From Escallonia rubra (lineage: Eukaryota; Streptophyta; Magnoliopsida; Escalloniales; Escalloniaceae), in contig JAVXUO010002863.1 in NCBI GenBank assembly GCA_033065855.1, positions 248,001 to 312,000 of the forward strand: a DNA stretch of 64,000 nucleotides, given 5' to 3'. This document shows positions 23,042-33,320 of the stretch, piece after piece (position 1 is the first letter of the stretch; each line of letters opens with the position of its first letter). The position numbers were made by a program, and so were the translations under genes. The notes beneath the pieces are model-generated. The model searched no databases. It saw only the letters and a program-made list of their open reading frames with translations, and was not told where the DNA came from.

Positions 23042-25638
23042 TTATGGTAAATTATCAAAGATTTTCTTGTATGCTATATGTTTTATGTAACGATTCTCGT
23101 ACTTGCAGTCGTTGTCAATGAGAAATTTTAATTCACGATGTGTAGTTACTTGGGACACATCAAAGGACAATTGCTCGTGACTAATCACAGATTTCGGCGA
23201 GTGAACACCAATATCTTCAAAGGGTTGCTCGTGGCTTTTATCGATTGTCATTGCAAAGCACACTTTCACTAAAAGTTGCCTTCTTGTGAAATTAAAGGTC
23301 ACTTTGAGTCGATTGGAGTCATTTCTAGTCTTTGAACATACTTTCTATCAGTTATATGGCTACCTGTTATTATCTTAACTTCAATTAGCATGTCTTCCAA
23401 ATGTGATATAACCAATCCCGCACCATTGTAAAGTCCCTTACCAAGGTCAAGATTCGCAGAAAAATGATAGGCATCCCCTCTTTCAACTCAATCTCATGAC
23501 TCGGTATTCCGAAAAGTTTAATTATTAAAGAATTCGGTGAGATACGTCACAAATAGATCATCCACATTGTTGAAAATTGGTGAAATTTGGTTAAAGCTCG
23601 AACACTGTCTCGTTTCTCCTGGAAGAGATAAGTGAATATCATGACTAACCTTATCAGCGATATCATTTGTTCATGCTAAAATAGATATTTATCTTAAATA
23701 CTTATAATCACTGTATCGAGTTAGTAAATCAAGGTATCTGTTAGATATGATAGCATCAAAGGGATCTACTGTTTCAGGAAGGAAAAGATTATTAGTAACT
23801 TCAATCCAGTTAGGTTCATCCTTATCTTGCCATGCAAATATAGGTAATTTTCCATCTCCAAGATCTAATACCCATTTGCTAAACTCTCGCACGGACTCCA
23901 TTGAAAATTGAAGTAAATAAGCATCCCTCAATCTTATGTTAATTCTTAGAACAAAAACTTTGCAATTATACCAAATACATGCATATTTATTTATTGAAGC
24001 AGCAATAATATTCCGTCTATTCCCGTCGTCTACAACCGAAAGAATTTGCCTAAAGTCACCTTCAAGTACTACAATTTTACCCCCCAAAAGATTTTGTCGA
24101 GAGATTGTGGGCAATGAAAATGCATTATATCTTTTTCCACCACCTCAAACATATTTATAATTCCATCGATGACTCGTCCCAATTATTAACTCTGCCTTGC
24201 TTATCAGCTCTGCCAACTCTGGGCCTTGATTGATTGAATAACATGAATCGTCATCTAGTGATATTAGGATTTTGAATCTGGAATGTGCAGTTCTACCACC
24301 AAGCAATAAAGGGGCATCAATGCCGGATGACGCAATGGCCAAAACAGTATTTCCTTAGGAACCTACAGGAAATCATCATGGTTCTCTTTATAAATAAGTT
24401 TTACCATTTACTCTATTTCCATAAACAAAGAAAAGACCATTGTTTCCCTTATTAACAGATTGTAAAACAAAATCATAGATATTCTTTTGCTCAACATTAG
24501 GGCATGTGCGTAGTTTTGCACATTGGACATCATACTTCAACTTTTCAGCAATTAATGAAATGAAACTATACTAAATTGAAAATTGTTTCAGTGACTGACT
24601 AGTATTGTTCGATATATTCTCAATTTCATATAAAGCATAATTTTTAACTTGTTCAGTTGATAGATTCAATTCTGACATGCCGGAGACATGTCACGGGGAA
24701 AAAAGAATATCATCTTAAAGTAGTCTTAATTTCGCTCGCCAATGAATATCACACTCGGGACCTTTGACAATGTTCAAAAGCATTCGTGAGAAAAATTTCT
24801 CTTTCCATAAGATGAATGAGCATAATACATCCTGCCAATCTTGTAACCGGGTTTATTAGGATTCACCTTTTTTCCTTATGCTTCCATGTAATCGTAGATG
24901 GAAAATTAGCGTAAGTGACTTGCTTAGCAATGTTATTTGCTTTAATGGCCTCCATCCAGTTTGTGAACATAGTTTTGTGGACATTATCGATCACGATCAA
25001 GTACATCATCAGTTCTGCATTGTGGTAAAAAAATCACAGTATGTTCCTAGGGAAGGTGATAGGACCTTTCTACGGCAAAGTATGAAGCTGGACATCAAAC
25101 TCAAAAGATCCGCCAAGGCTGATATAGAACAACAATCTAAGTAACTTTTTATCTTATCAATGTGATGCAATTGTCTAGCACCCGTGCTATCGGGCAACAT
25201 ATTCTCTTCAATCAAAGAAGTTGTCGATCTTGGCCTTTGTTGATATATTTAAACAAATAATTTATCAATTTACTTGATTTCAAAATTCCACATGTATATG
25301 AGCTCGGAACCTAACAATTAAATCAACACTACGGGGCACCACATATTTATTATCAATATTATGAATACCTTTCTTTGTTGTCCTATGATTGTTTCTCTTC
25401 AGTAATGAACAACTCCATCTTCTCCAGTAATAGTTTCAGAACAAAACTTATTATGATAGAATTTAGAACATTTTTCGTCAACCATGGAAGAAAATTTCAT
25501 GTTTCTGGACTCGCACGACCCATGTATCAAAAACTTCACTGTAAGCTCGTAGACTAAAGGATCAGAATCTTTATCTGATAATTCAACAGATATAATCCTA
25601 TCTATATCAGAACTCCGCATTTTTGTAGTTATTATCAA
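23042..25638 (-). pseudogene. Helitron Rep-helicase (PIF1-type), multiply broken
   Basis: Read from 25638 downward, the first block has DPLVYELTVKFLIHGSC...KCSK, matching the HGPCG...CSK region of the Helitron helicase-like domain. Next comes IDKIKSYLDCCSIS (about 25150), matching D.IK.YLDCRYVS. The PIF1 helicase then follows: a damaged Walker A (VYGNRVNGKTYL near 24420), ASSGIDAPLLLGGRTAHSRFK, GGKIVVLEGDFRQILSVV (Walker B/motif region), a unit ending LDLGKGLYNGAG, and finally RRQLLVKVCFAMTIDKSHEQ with SQVTT. At least one in-frame stop lies just after Walker A, and several frame changes separate the blocks. Rep initiates rolling-circle transposition and the helicase unwinds DNA; this copy is inactive. 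Confidence 0.8.
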
Positions 25639-25640
25639 TA

Positions 25641-27753
25641 AAAAAAATTATGGACTTTATTAGTAATTAGAGGGCATTATTGAATTTAGGCTTAGTATTG
25701 TGACTTAATTAATTAATTAACTATTCCAGTCCAGTCTAGTCTAATTATTAAGTGCCCGATCCAATCCTGTTTGGCAGTCCAGTTCAGACCAACAATCCAG
25801 TTTAGTCTAGAAGTCCACTCCAGTATTAGTCGAGTCCAGTCCAATTGTGCCAGTTCAGTTCAATGTCTAGATTTTATTATTGATTTATTTAGTTTGTTTA
25901 GATAATTTGGAAAAATAATATGTGATTTATATGGTTAGAGATGATAAATCCCAAATTTGGTACATCCCATCTGCGAAATCAAGAGATAAGTACCGAAATT
26001 AGGGTCAGATATTGCCTCGTAATTCGGGAAAATTATTTTTAATTTCTGGGATGAACCGACCGGTTAATTGACTTTTGTCAATTTGTAAATTTATTTAATT
26101 ATTCTGACTTATCTCCAACCTTATAGATTGGATAACTAATCTTATCAGATTCCGCGACCCGGAGCTCTATAAATAGAACCATTAGTCTTCATTTTCAAGG
26201 GTCTGAAATCCTAAAGTTTATTCTCTTTAGAGCTTGTGTACCATTTCTCTGTGAAGTGATACACTATCCCTCTCGAGGATTTAACCATTCGTACTCACTT
26301 TAAAAATCCGTTTAGTCTTTGCATCGTGGATCATTCGGAGAGTGTCCCCGAGCCTTCCAGACAATCTACTCAAGGGGTAATCTTTCATAGCTTTCTAGTG
26401 TAAAAAATCACTTTAGAGTTGTCTCCCATTCTCGTAGTCATATCTCCATTACAAAACACAAAAATAATCTTTTACATTTCCTAGTGTAAGTCTAAAGTCT
26501 CAAAATGTATACTACTTCATGTAGGACCAGAGCCGAACTACTATGGTTTTGATTCTGGTTAGTCCAACCGGATACGTAGGCAATTCGACCCCTGCTGTCC
26601 AGTGCAAGCCAAAAATTAAAAAATGAACTTAGGGTTGATTTTATTATATTTTGCATGTTACATGTTTTTAAGGCCCAAAATCAATAGAAATGAAGTAGAG
26701 ACCGAAAGGGCGTGGATGGTGTCTACCACCTTCCCGCTACATAACTCAGTCCCCGAACCCATATCCCGATTTTCGATAGACTAGTCGTCTTTTTAGACAC
26801 TTTAGAGGTTTTTAGGGGTTTTCTTCTTTTCCCTATTTTTTCTAATTAAATAAGATAACAACTCCTAAAATCCTTTTTCTTTAGAATTTTTTCGAGGCGG
26901 TTCGCGACACGCTGCTTCAACTAGTATTCTCTACGAGTCAAAGCCTTTTGGATCCGGACGCTTTATGGGAAACTGCAGCATTATTGACCTTTTCTCACAA
27001 ACAAAGCAAGATGAAGTTGGGGGAGAAGCTACTTCCTTTCTTCCAAAACTGATTTGGGCAGTGATTAGTCCAGTCAATCGAGCGGAGTTTGATGCTTTCT
27101 GTTGCACTTAATAGCTTTACAGTATGCATGGTATCTTTATGTCTAATGCCTACTTATATCATTTTTGTGTAACTTGTATTCCTCATTTGACTTGTATGGT
27201 GAGTCCAATGTAAAAGGGTTTATGTAGTGGTATTACTCTAATTTTGCATCTTAGTAATGCTATGGAAAGTTGGGTATATGCTTACATATGTTCGTATAAA
27301 TATGTATATGTAGGTTTTAAGTTCGATTTGTTATGTCGGAACATATGGAATGGCCTAAAGATTCAAAATGAGGCACTCTTTGAACAGTGATCTTGATGGT
27401 CTTTTGAGTTCTACTTTTTGTCCAAGCGATTGCAAATTCTGGCTGGTTGAGTGCTATGGCAGTTCGTGTAAAAATGAGAGTGAATTTGACTGGAGCTCAA
27501 CCTATGAAAATGAAGGGCAAATTGCTAGCCACCGAACTTGTGAGAATTAAAGATAACAATGTGTAGGAAATGCTCGATAACATTGTGCTTAGAGTCCGGT
27601 GTGATCTATAGTGTGCCACGTTACTGAAATATGACCCTTTGAATACCGATCATCAAAATCATTTCTTCCCCCTAGAAGACAAGTAGTTGATTAGCAGTTC
27701 ACTTACCAACCTCATTTTGGTTTCCTTGCAACGGATGTGTTCAGAACGCACAT
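25641..27753 (+). mobile_element. Probable LTR retroelement remnant with TATA promoter
   Basis: Around 25720-25865 there is a cluster of CAGTCCAGT-like words. GAGCTCTATAAATAGAACC at about 26161 is a strong TATA element followed by an LTR-like leader to about 26500. From 26560 to 26960 the non-coding text (CCGGATACGTAGGCAATTCG, GAGACCGAAAGGGCGTGG, TAGACTAGTCGTC, GGTTCGCGACACG) resembles LTR/leader sequence of plant gypsy elements. No gag-pol follows and no boundary was found. Sequence at 26960-27620 has gene-like short frames of unknown identity. Confidence 0.4.
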
Positions 27754-29874
27754 TGTAATACCCCAAAAAATTTCTTTTCCTTGTGCGACATTAGTATTTT
27801 TTAATAAATAAGTTTGTGGTCTTTTGTTAAAATTAAGAAAATGAATTGGGATTGTTTCTAAAATTTTCGGTTGAATGAAAGTGGTTTCATTCGAATCAAA
27901 ACTTATTGATGATAAAGTTTTTGAGTTCTGAAATATTCGGTCGAATCAAAATAGTTTGGCTTCGAATGAAAATGGGTTTTGCTTCGAATGAAAAGATTTT
28001 TGTGTAGAAATGAGTTACTGAAGTTTTCGGTCGACTTAAATGTTTTAAGTCGACTAAAAACTCATTTTTCGGTCAAATGAAAGTGGTTTCGTTCGAATCA
28101 AAATGAAGGGAAATGGTGTTTTGGAGTTTCTGAAGTTTTCAGTCGACTAAAAAATTTTCTGAAATATTTAGTCGATGAACAGTAACTTTTAGTCGAATGA
28201 ATAGTACTTTCAGTCGACTCAAAATTGTTTTTGGTCGAATTAAAAGTGTTTTCATTAAAAATATTTTCGGTCGAATTAAAGGTGTTTTTAGTCGGCTAAA
28301 AAGTGTTTTCGGTCGACTTAAAATCGTTTTAAATCAAGAGAAGAAACTGCTGAAGGATTGAGTCGACTTAAACTTGTATTACTTTAAATGAATAGTGTAA
28401 TTTATTTACCTTCATACAAATAGTGTTTTATTTCATTTCTAGCCTTTTTGGGGGGATCTCTGTTTCTTTTCTTCTCCTTTGCGCGAGAGAAAGAGAGGGA
28501 GAGAGAGAGAGATAGATAGAGAAGAAGGCTTGGAAAGTTTGGAAGCTCTAAGGAGGAGCTTCAGGATTTGTGGCTCTCAAAAGCTTTGCTAAGGTAAGGG
28601 TTTACTTTCAAAATTTGAATCAGCGATGGACCAATCACTCATGTAAGTCTTTAGATTCTTTTGAAATCCAAACTTCTTCAAACAGAGATAAGTGATTCTT
28701 CCTCCCCTTTTATTTTTGAACTTTGTTAAGAATGACTTGTTCTCAATTCTAGGATTTGTGAAAATCAAATTCCGTTGAATTTGTTTGACCTCAGAATTTG
28801 ACATATTGATATCGCTCGTTTAAGTGATTTATGATTGTCATTATTTCGTATGCTCTACTTATTGTTCGACAAGTCCGTAATTTGATAATGTTATTTTGAA
28901 ACCTTTGAATATGGTTTGAAATATCAGATATTTGATAACAGTTATTTTGAGATTTTGTTTTAGTGACTTTATGAGCCATGTCACAGTGTATGTGACTTAT
29001 TTCTTACTTACCCACGTGGATTTGAAACGTGGGCTAGCTCAGGGGAGTTGAGCTAGAGATCGCGATCTTACTTTCTGAACCGGCCTCATATGTCAGGAAT
29101 GACGTATGTGACCATTTTCTGAATGGCTCTTTAGTGTCTGTTTTCGTATTCAGATATGTTTGACATTTGATATTTGGTCTGCTAGTGTCTGTTTCCGTAT
29201 TCAGATATATTTTAACAATTGATATTTGGTCTGCTAGTGTCTGTTTTCGTATTCAGATATATTTTAACAATTGATATTTGGTCTGCTAGTGTCCGTTTTC
29301 ATATTCAGATATATTTCGGTATTTGATATTTTGTTTGACCTCTGTTCAGTTGAAACCGGTGTGTCTTTGAAACCTTGTCTTTCAGACATATTTTGACATT
29401 TGGAATCTGGTTTGATTATCTGTCCCGTTGAAACATTTTGTGCTTCTGAAATTTCATTCTCAGATATTTTGGTTTTTGTTTGATTGGTCCTTTGAGCGAC
29501 CTTACTGGGCATTAGGCTCATTCCCTTATTGTTTTTTTCTTTCAGGTGATTAGTAGGTGGAAATTTCAGATTTGAAGAGCTAGCTGTGTGACCAAAAGTT
29601 AGCTGCCTTATTTCATAGTTAGTGTTGACATTTAAGTGTATTTAATTAAGACAAGTTGGTATTGCTTAGGTTTTGTTTTGAAACTCCGTGTTGGAGAAAA
29701 TTTATGGATTGTATAAAAGCTTTGGGCCCTATGACAATTATTGATATACTCTTGGGAGTTATTAGTGCATGCTCTGGATGACCGTTTGGGATATTTATGA
29801 TATTTTAGAATTTTAAGGTTTTCTCTGTGTATTCGGCATTAACGCTCCGTAAATAAAAAATTCGGGGCGTTACA
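27754..29874 (+). mobile_element. Solo LTR, 2.12 kb, with 5-bp target duplication
   Basis: The element starts TGTAATACCCC and ends GGGGCGTTACA (TG...CA with inverted ends). It is flanked by CACAT on both sides (27749-27753 and 29875-29879). The duplicated neighbour copy at 30363 onward shows the uninterrupted site. There is no internal coding region. The TGTAA(C/T)ACCCC ends are common in plant Ty3/gypsy LTRs. It contains TCGAATNAAA/GTCGACTAAAA repeats at about 27865-28370, a GA microsatellite near 28497-28522 and a 54-bp tandem repeat at 29131-29330. Confidence 0.85.
29131..29335. repeat. 54-bp tandem repeat, about 4 copies, within the solo LTR
   Basis: Each unit carries AGTGTCTGTTTTCGTATTC followed by AGATAT...GATATTTGGTCTGCT. 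The copies are nearly identical in the middle and diverge at the last one. Confidence 0.9.
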
Positions 29875-30362
29875 CACATGGCCAATCAGATAATCAATGG
29901 ACATTTTGTATGGTAATATAATGTGAATTTTGCCTTGCCCGAGAACTAAGACCTTTTTTTCGGTCAAGGAAAACGAGACTAAAAACAGAAAGATGTTTGC
30001 TACATAAATATTTTTACCATAGCCAATAAGAGCACAGACACGTGGCATGCTAAGGACCATGGAAAATGCTTTGAAAAACATGCGGAAGTGGGCAAAACTG
30101 TTACAATTATTAGTATACCGCCAGTTGCTAGTAGCGGTATAATAGAGATAAGCGATTTCATGTAAAATGCACGGGAAACAAAATCTGAATATATTGTACG
30201 AAGAAGATAGCTGTCAATGAGGGCAAGACAATCGGCAGAAGCGATCGACATGAGTGCATAACAGGGTAGTTATCAACAAAGGTAGGAAGATCAGCAGCAG
30301 CAATTGATAAACGGTTCTTATAAATGTCATCTATATGTATGCCATCGCGTAGTAATTTCCAA

Positions 30363-30950
30363 GCCACGTTACTGAAATATGACCCTTTGGATACCGATCA
30401 TCAAAATCATTTCTTCCCCCTAGAACACAGGTCATTGATTGGCAGTTCACTTACCTACCTCATTTTGGTTTCCTTGCAACGGATGTGTTCGAAATGCACA
30501 TGGCCAACCAAATAATCGATGGACAGTTTGTATGGTAATATAATGTGAATTTTGCCCTGCCCGAGAACTAAGAACTTTTTTCGGTCAAGGAAAACGAGAC
30601 TAGAAACAGAAAGTTGTTGGCTACATAAATATTTTTACCATAACCAATAAGAGCACAGACACGTGACATGCTACGGACCATAGAAAGTGCTTCAAAAATA
30701 TGCGGAAGTGGGCATAACTGTTACAGTTATTAATATACCGCTAGTTGCTAGTAGCGGTGTAACAGAGATAAGTGATTTGATGTAAAATACGCGGGAAACA
30801 AAATTTGAATATATTGTACGAAGAAGATAGCTGTCAACGAGGGCAAGACAATCGGCAATAGCGTGAGTGCATAACAGGACAGTTGTCAACAAAGATAGGA
30901 AGATTGGCAACATCAGTTGATAAACAGTTCTTATAAATGCACAAGGGCAG
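30363..30950. repeat. Tandem duplication, copy B
   Basis: Begins AAGCCACGTTACTGAAATATG and follows copy A closely through TTGATAAACAGTTCTTATAAATG. The underlying unit has short minus-strand frames such as WKLLRDGIHIDDIYKN in copy A, but I do not recognise a protein. Confidence 0.8.
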
Positions 30951-31147
30951 ATAGTTGTCAACACAAGCAGAACGATTGATGAAAGTGGTCAGCAAACATA
31001 CTTGCATGAAAAATTATAGGTGTTGTCAGGAAGCGGCCGATGATAACAGTTGATAAATTGCTCTTGATTAAAGATAAAGGTAGACGATTATAAAATAAAA
31101 GAACAGTTATGAACAAGAGAGAATAAAAGAAAGAGAAGGACAATGGA

Positions 31148-31465
31148 GCAAGGGTCGTCAAATTCACAAACTAAACCGGACTTAGAGGAATCAAGTCTAC
31201 AATGCACCGGCCATTTTCTTTTACTTATGTCAAGTGTTTCACACGATCTGCCTTGTATCGATAGAGAATCATGTTCGCTATCGTACTTGTATTCGTTGTA
31301 TTGTAAGAATCATATTTGTTTCAGTGGGCGCATCGTTCATAAAATTTGTATAGTATCTTGTCTTTAGTAAGTTTCCATTTTAGTGAAGTACTCAGGCCCA
31401 GAGGCAAAAAAGATCTCACGTTGTTTATCGATTGTACAAATCGTTGTCCAGCAACGCAAACAAAA
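31148..31465 (+). mobile_element. Diverged LTR fragment related to the 32.4-45.4 kb element
   Basis: TATCGATAGAGAATCATG, TTGTATTCGTTGTATTGTAAG, CAGTGGGCGCATC, AGTGAAGTACTCAGGCCCAG and ATCGATTGTACAA appear in the same order as in the reverse complement of the 756-bp LTR at 32373-33128. The fragment is thus an inverted copy relative to that LTR as written, and much more diverged than the two LTRs are from each other. It probably marks an older insertion of the same family. Confidence 0.75.
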
Positions 31466-31538
31466 GCACAAGCCCAACATCAGTCCATACTTAGATGAGA
31501 ACATTCTTTATTCTTATATGACAAAAAATTACTACGCG

Positions 31539-32035
31539 TAGGATGAGTGGTTCGGTTGAATGCTAAATATGGAATTGAACCGACCAATGTGAGCTTGGAA
31601 CAAAACAAACCAAATGACAGTTGAAAGGTTTTGTTTCAGCGGTTTGGTTTTAAGGTTTGGATAGGTTAAACGGTTTAGCCAATAAGCCATGTTTAGACTT
31701 GTTTGGATTTTAATTGACTACAAGGATTTTATTATTTTTTAAGTGTCACTAGTTATTTTTCACAAACTTCGGACAAAAGTAAAAGAAGAGAACTTGTTAC
31801 CAACAATAAGCAACAATATACGAGAACTTGGTACTCGATATAGTAAATAGGACAGGATTGAAGTTAAATGATTCTTCGAGAATCGGTTTGGTTTTAGTCC
31901 GTTTGCAAAAAAGTTGAAGTGAATGGACTAAACCGCAACAAATCGAATGTTTTGTTAATATATTTGTGATCGGTTGGATTGGGTGATTCATTTCAAAGAT
32001 TGAATCAGTTTCACCGGTCTTTATACTCACCCCTA
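31539..32035. mobile_element. hAT-like MITE, 497 bp
   Basis: Left end TAGGATGAGTGGTTCGGTT; right end ACTCACCCCTA, complement TAGGGGTGAGT. The flanks ACTACGCG (31531-31538) and ACTACGTT (32036-32043) agree at six of eight positions, fitting an aged hAT duplication. The interior has repeated GGTTTGGTTTTA/CGGTTT words and no transposase. Confidence 0.7.
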
Positions 32036-32372
32036 ACTACGTTTGCCTTTAAGATATATAACTACAAGAATAATTAGGATCAAGATAAATAAGGCCGAAC
32101 AATGAAAAACCTTAAACCCTAAACCCTGTTTAATTGGAGCACTAACATATTAACGAGGCACCTCTTTGTTCATTAGTTACTTGAAAGTTGTTAATGCATG
32201 ACTTTAACTGAAGCACGTTATCAATGGTTAAATCCCTCATATCAATTCGGTTCGATTCCATCAGAAATTTCTATCAATAACAAACCGGTTTTGTAAGATC
32301 ATAAGTAATATTGTTATTGGATCACCTTTATATTCTCTGTGTTCATATTATAATTTTCAACATGTGTACATG

Positions 32373-33128
32373 TGTTTACACTACTGGGCAAACTCACCAT
32401 CGATCGTGAGCCTGTGATACAATCGATGAATTGTATGGGATCTTTTTCGCCTCTTGGGCCTGAGAACTTCACTAAAAAGGAAAACTAACTAAGGACAATA
32501 TGCTGAAACAATCAACAGATGATGCGCCCACTGGAATTGCAAAGATGATTCTTACAACACAACGAATACAATTTCTACAACATACTTGATTCTCTATCGA
32601 TTCTCTGCAGATCATCTAGCAAACTATCCTAAGGAAATTTAACATGTTAATATTCCTAGTCTAAATTTGTTGATGAGTTTGGCGACCCTTTTTTCTGTTG
32701 CTTTCCATCTGCTTTTATACTTGAAATATTTGTTACCGCCTTCCCTTGGTAACTATCATCCTTTATCTTTATTGGAGACACTTCTCAATCTCCATGATCA
32801 ATTGCTTCTTCTAAAACTTCCTCAATCGTGTTGATCGTGGTCCGCTTCAAAATCTCCACTAACCGACTTCCTGTGGCACGTTTTTTTCCATGTCTGTTTC
32901 AACGTTATCGATCGTGACACTAGTTGGCGGTTTCCTCCTTCTTGTGCAGTTTATTCAAACATTTGGTTTTCCCGCCTTCTCTTGCTCATTTATATCTTCC
33001 TTATAATTCGGTAACAAATGATAACTACTGTAACCGTGCCTTTTCCACTTTCTTCATTTATGCACTCTTTTGTGGTTATCACTATGCCACGTGTATGCAC
33101 ACCATTCGTGAAAATATTGATGTCAACA
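32373..33128 (-). repeat. 3' LTR (in coding orientation)
   Basis: In coding orientation it starts TGTTGACATC and ends TGTAAACA. It is directly preceded in coding orientation by the polypurine tract. Confidence 0.92.
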
Positions 33129-33140
33129 TTGCCCCCCTTT
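33129..33140 (-). other. Polypurine tract
   Basis: Minus-strand AAAGGGGGGCAA directly abuts the TG of the 3' LTR, the expected position for plus-strand DNA priming. Confidence 0.8.
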
Positions 33141-33320
33141 AACTCGCGCGACGATACAGTCGAGTGAGTTAATTCTGTTCGCCTCATCTTCTACCGCTTT
33201 TAACTCCTACCCATTTTATCAAGGCTATTTTAAATTGACCCTTATTCGTTCTTCATCAAGGTTTTCTTCAGTAAACTCTAGAATTTCCAATTGCTCTTTT
33301 CACTACTTCCTTCAGCGACT

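Larger units (their letters stand above)
20990..25640 (-). mobile_element. Decayed Helitron with Rep/helicase and RPA-like genes
   Basis: Minus-strand order is helicase-like/PIF1 helicase (25640-23042), then an RPA/DUF223-type single-strand DNA binding gene (22508-20990). This pairing is typical of plant autonomous Helitrons. Both genes carry stops and frameshifts. The 5' TC and 3' CTRR termini were not identified, so the stated limits are those of the recognisable coding parts only. Confidence 0.75.
27612..30362. repeat. Tandem duplication, copy A (interrupted by a solo LTR)
   Basis: 27612-27753 joined to 29875-30362 matches copy B (30363-about 30950) with scattered substitutions and small indels. 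Copy A contains the LTR insertion at 27754-29874 and copy B does not. The duplication therefore gives the empty-site sequence. Confidence 0.85.

Noticed and set aside
25641..27100. A second full LTR retrotransposon
   Set aside because: Promoter-like and leader-like sequence is present, but no paired LTR, PBS, gag or pol could be found, so only a remnant is reported.
27843..28370. Possible CRISPR-like array of short repeats
   Set aside because: Repeat words are irregularly spaced and degenerate, in an LTR of a plant genome; no array structure.
29131..29335. Satellite array
   Set aside because: Only about four 54-bp units, confined to the solo LTR; treated as LTR subrepeats.
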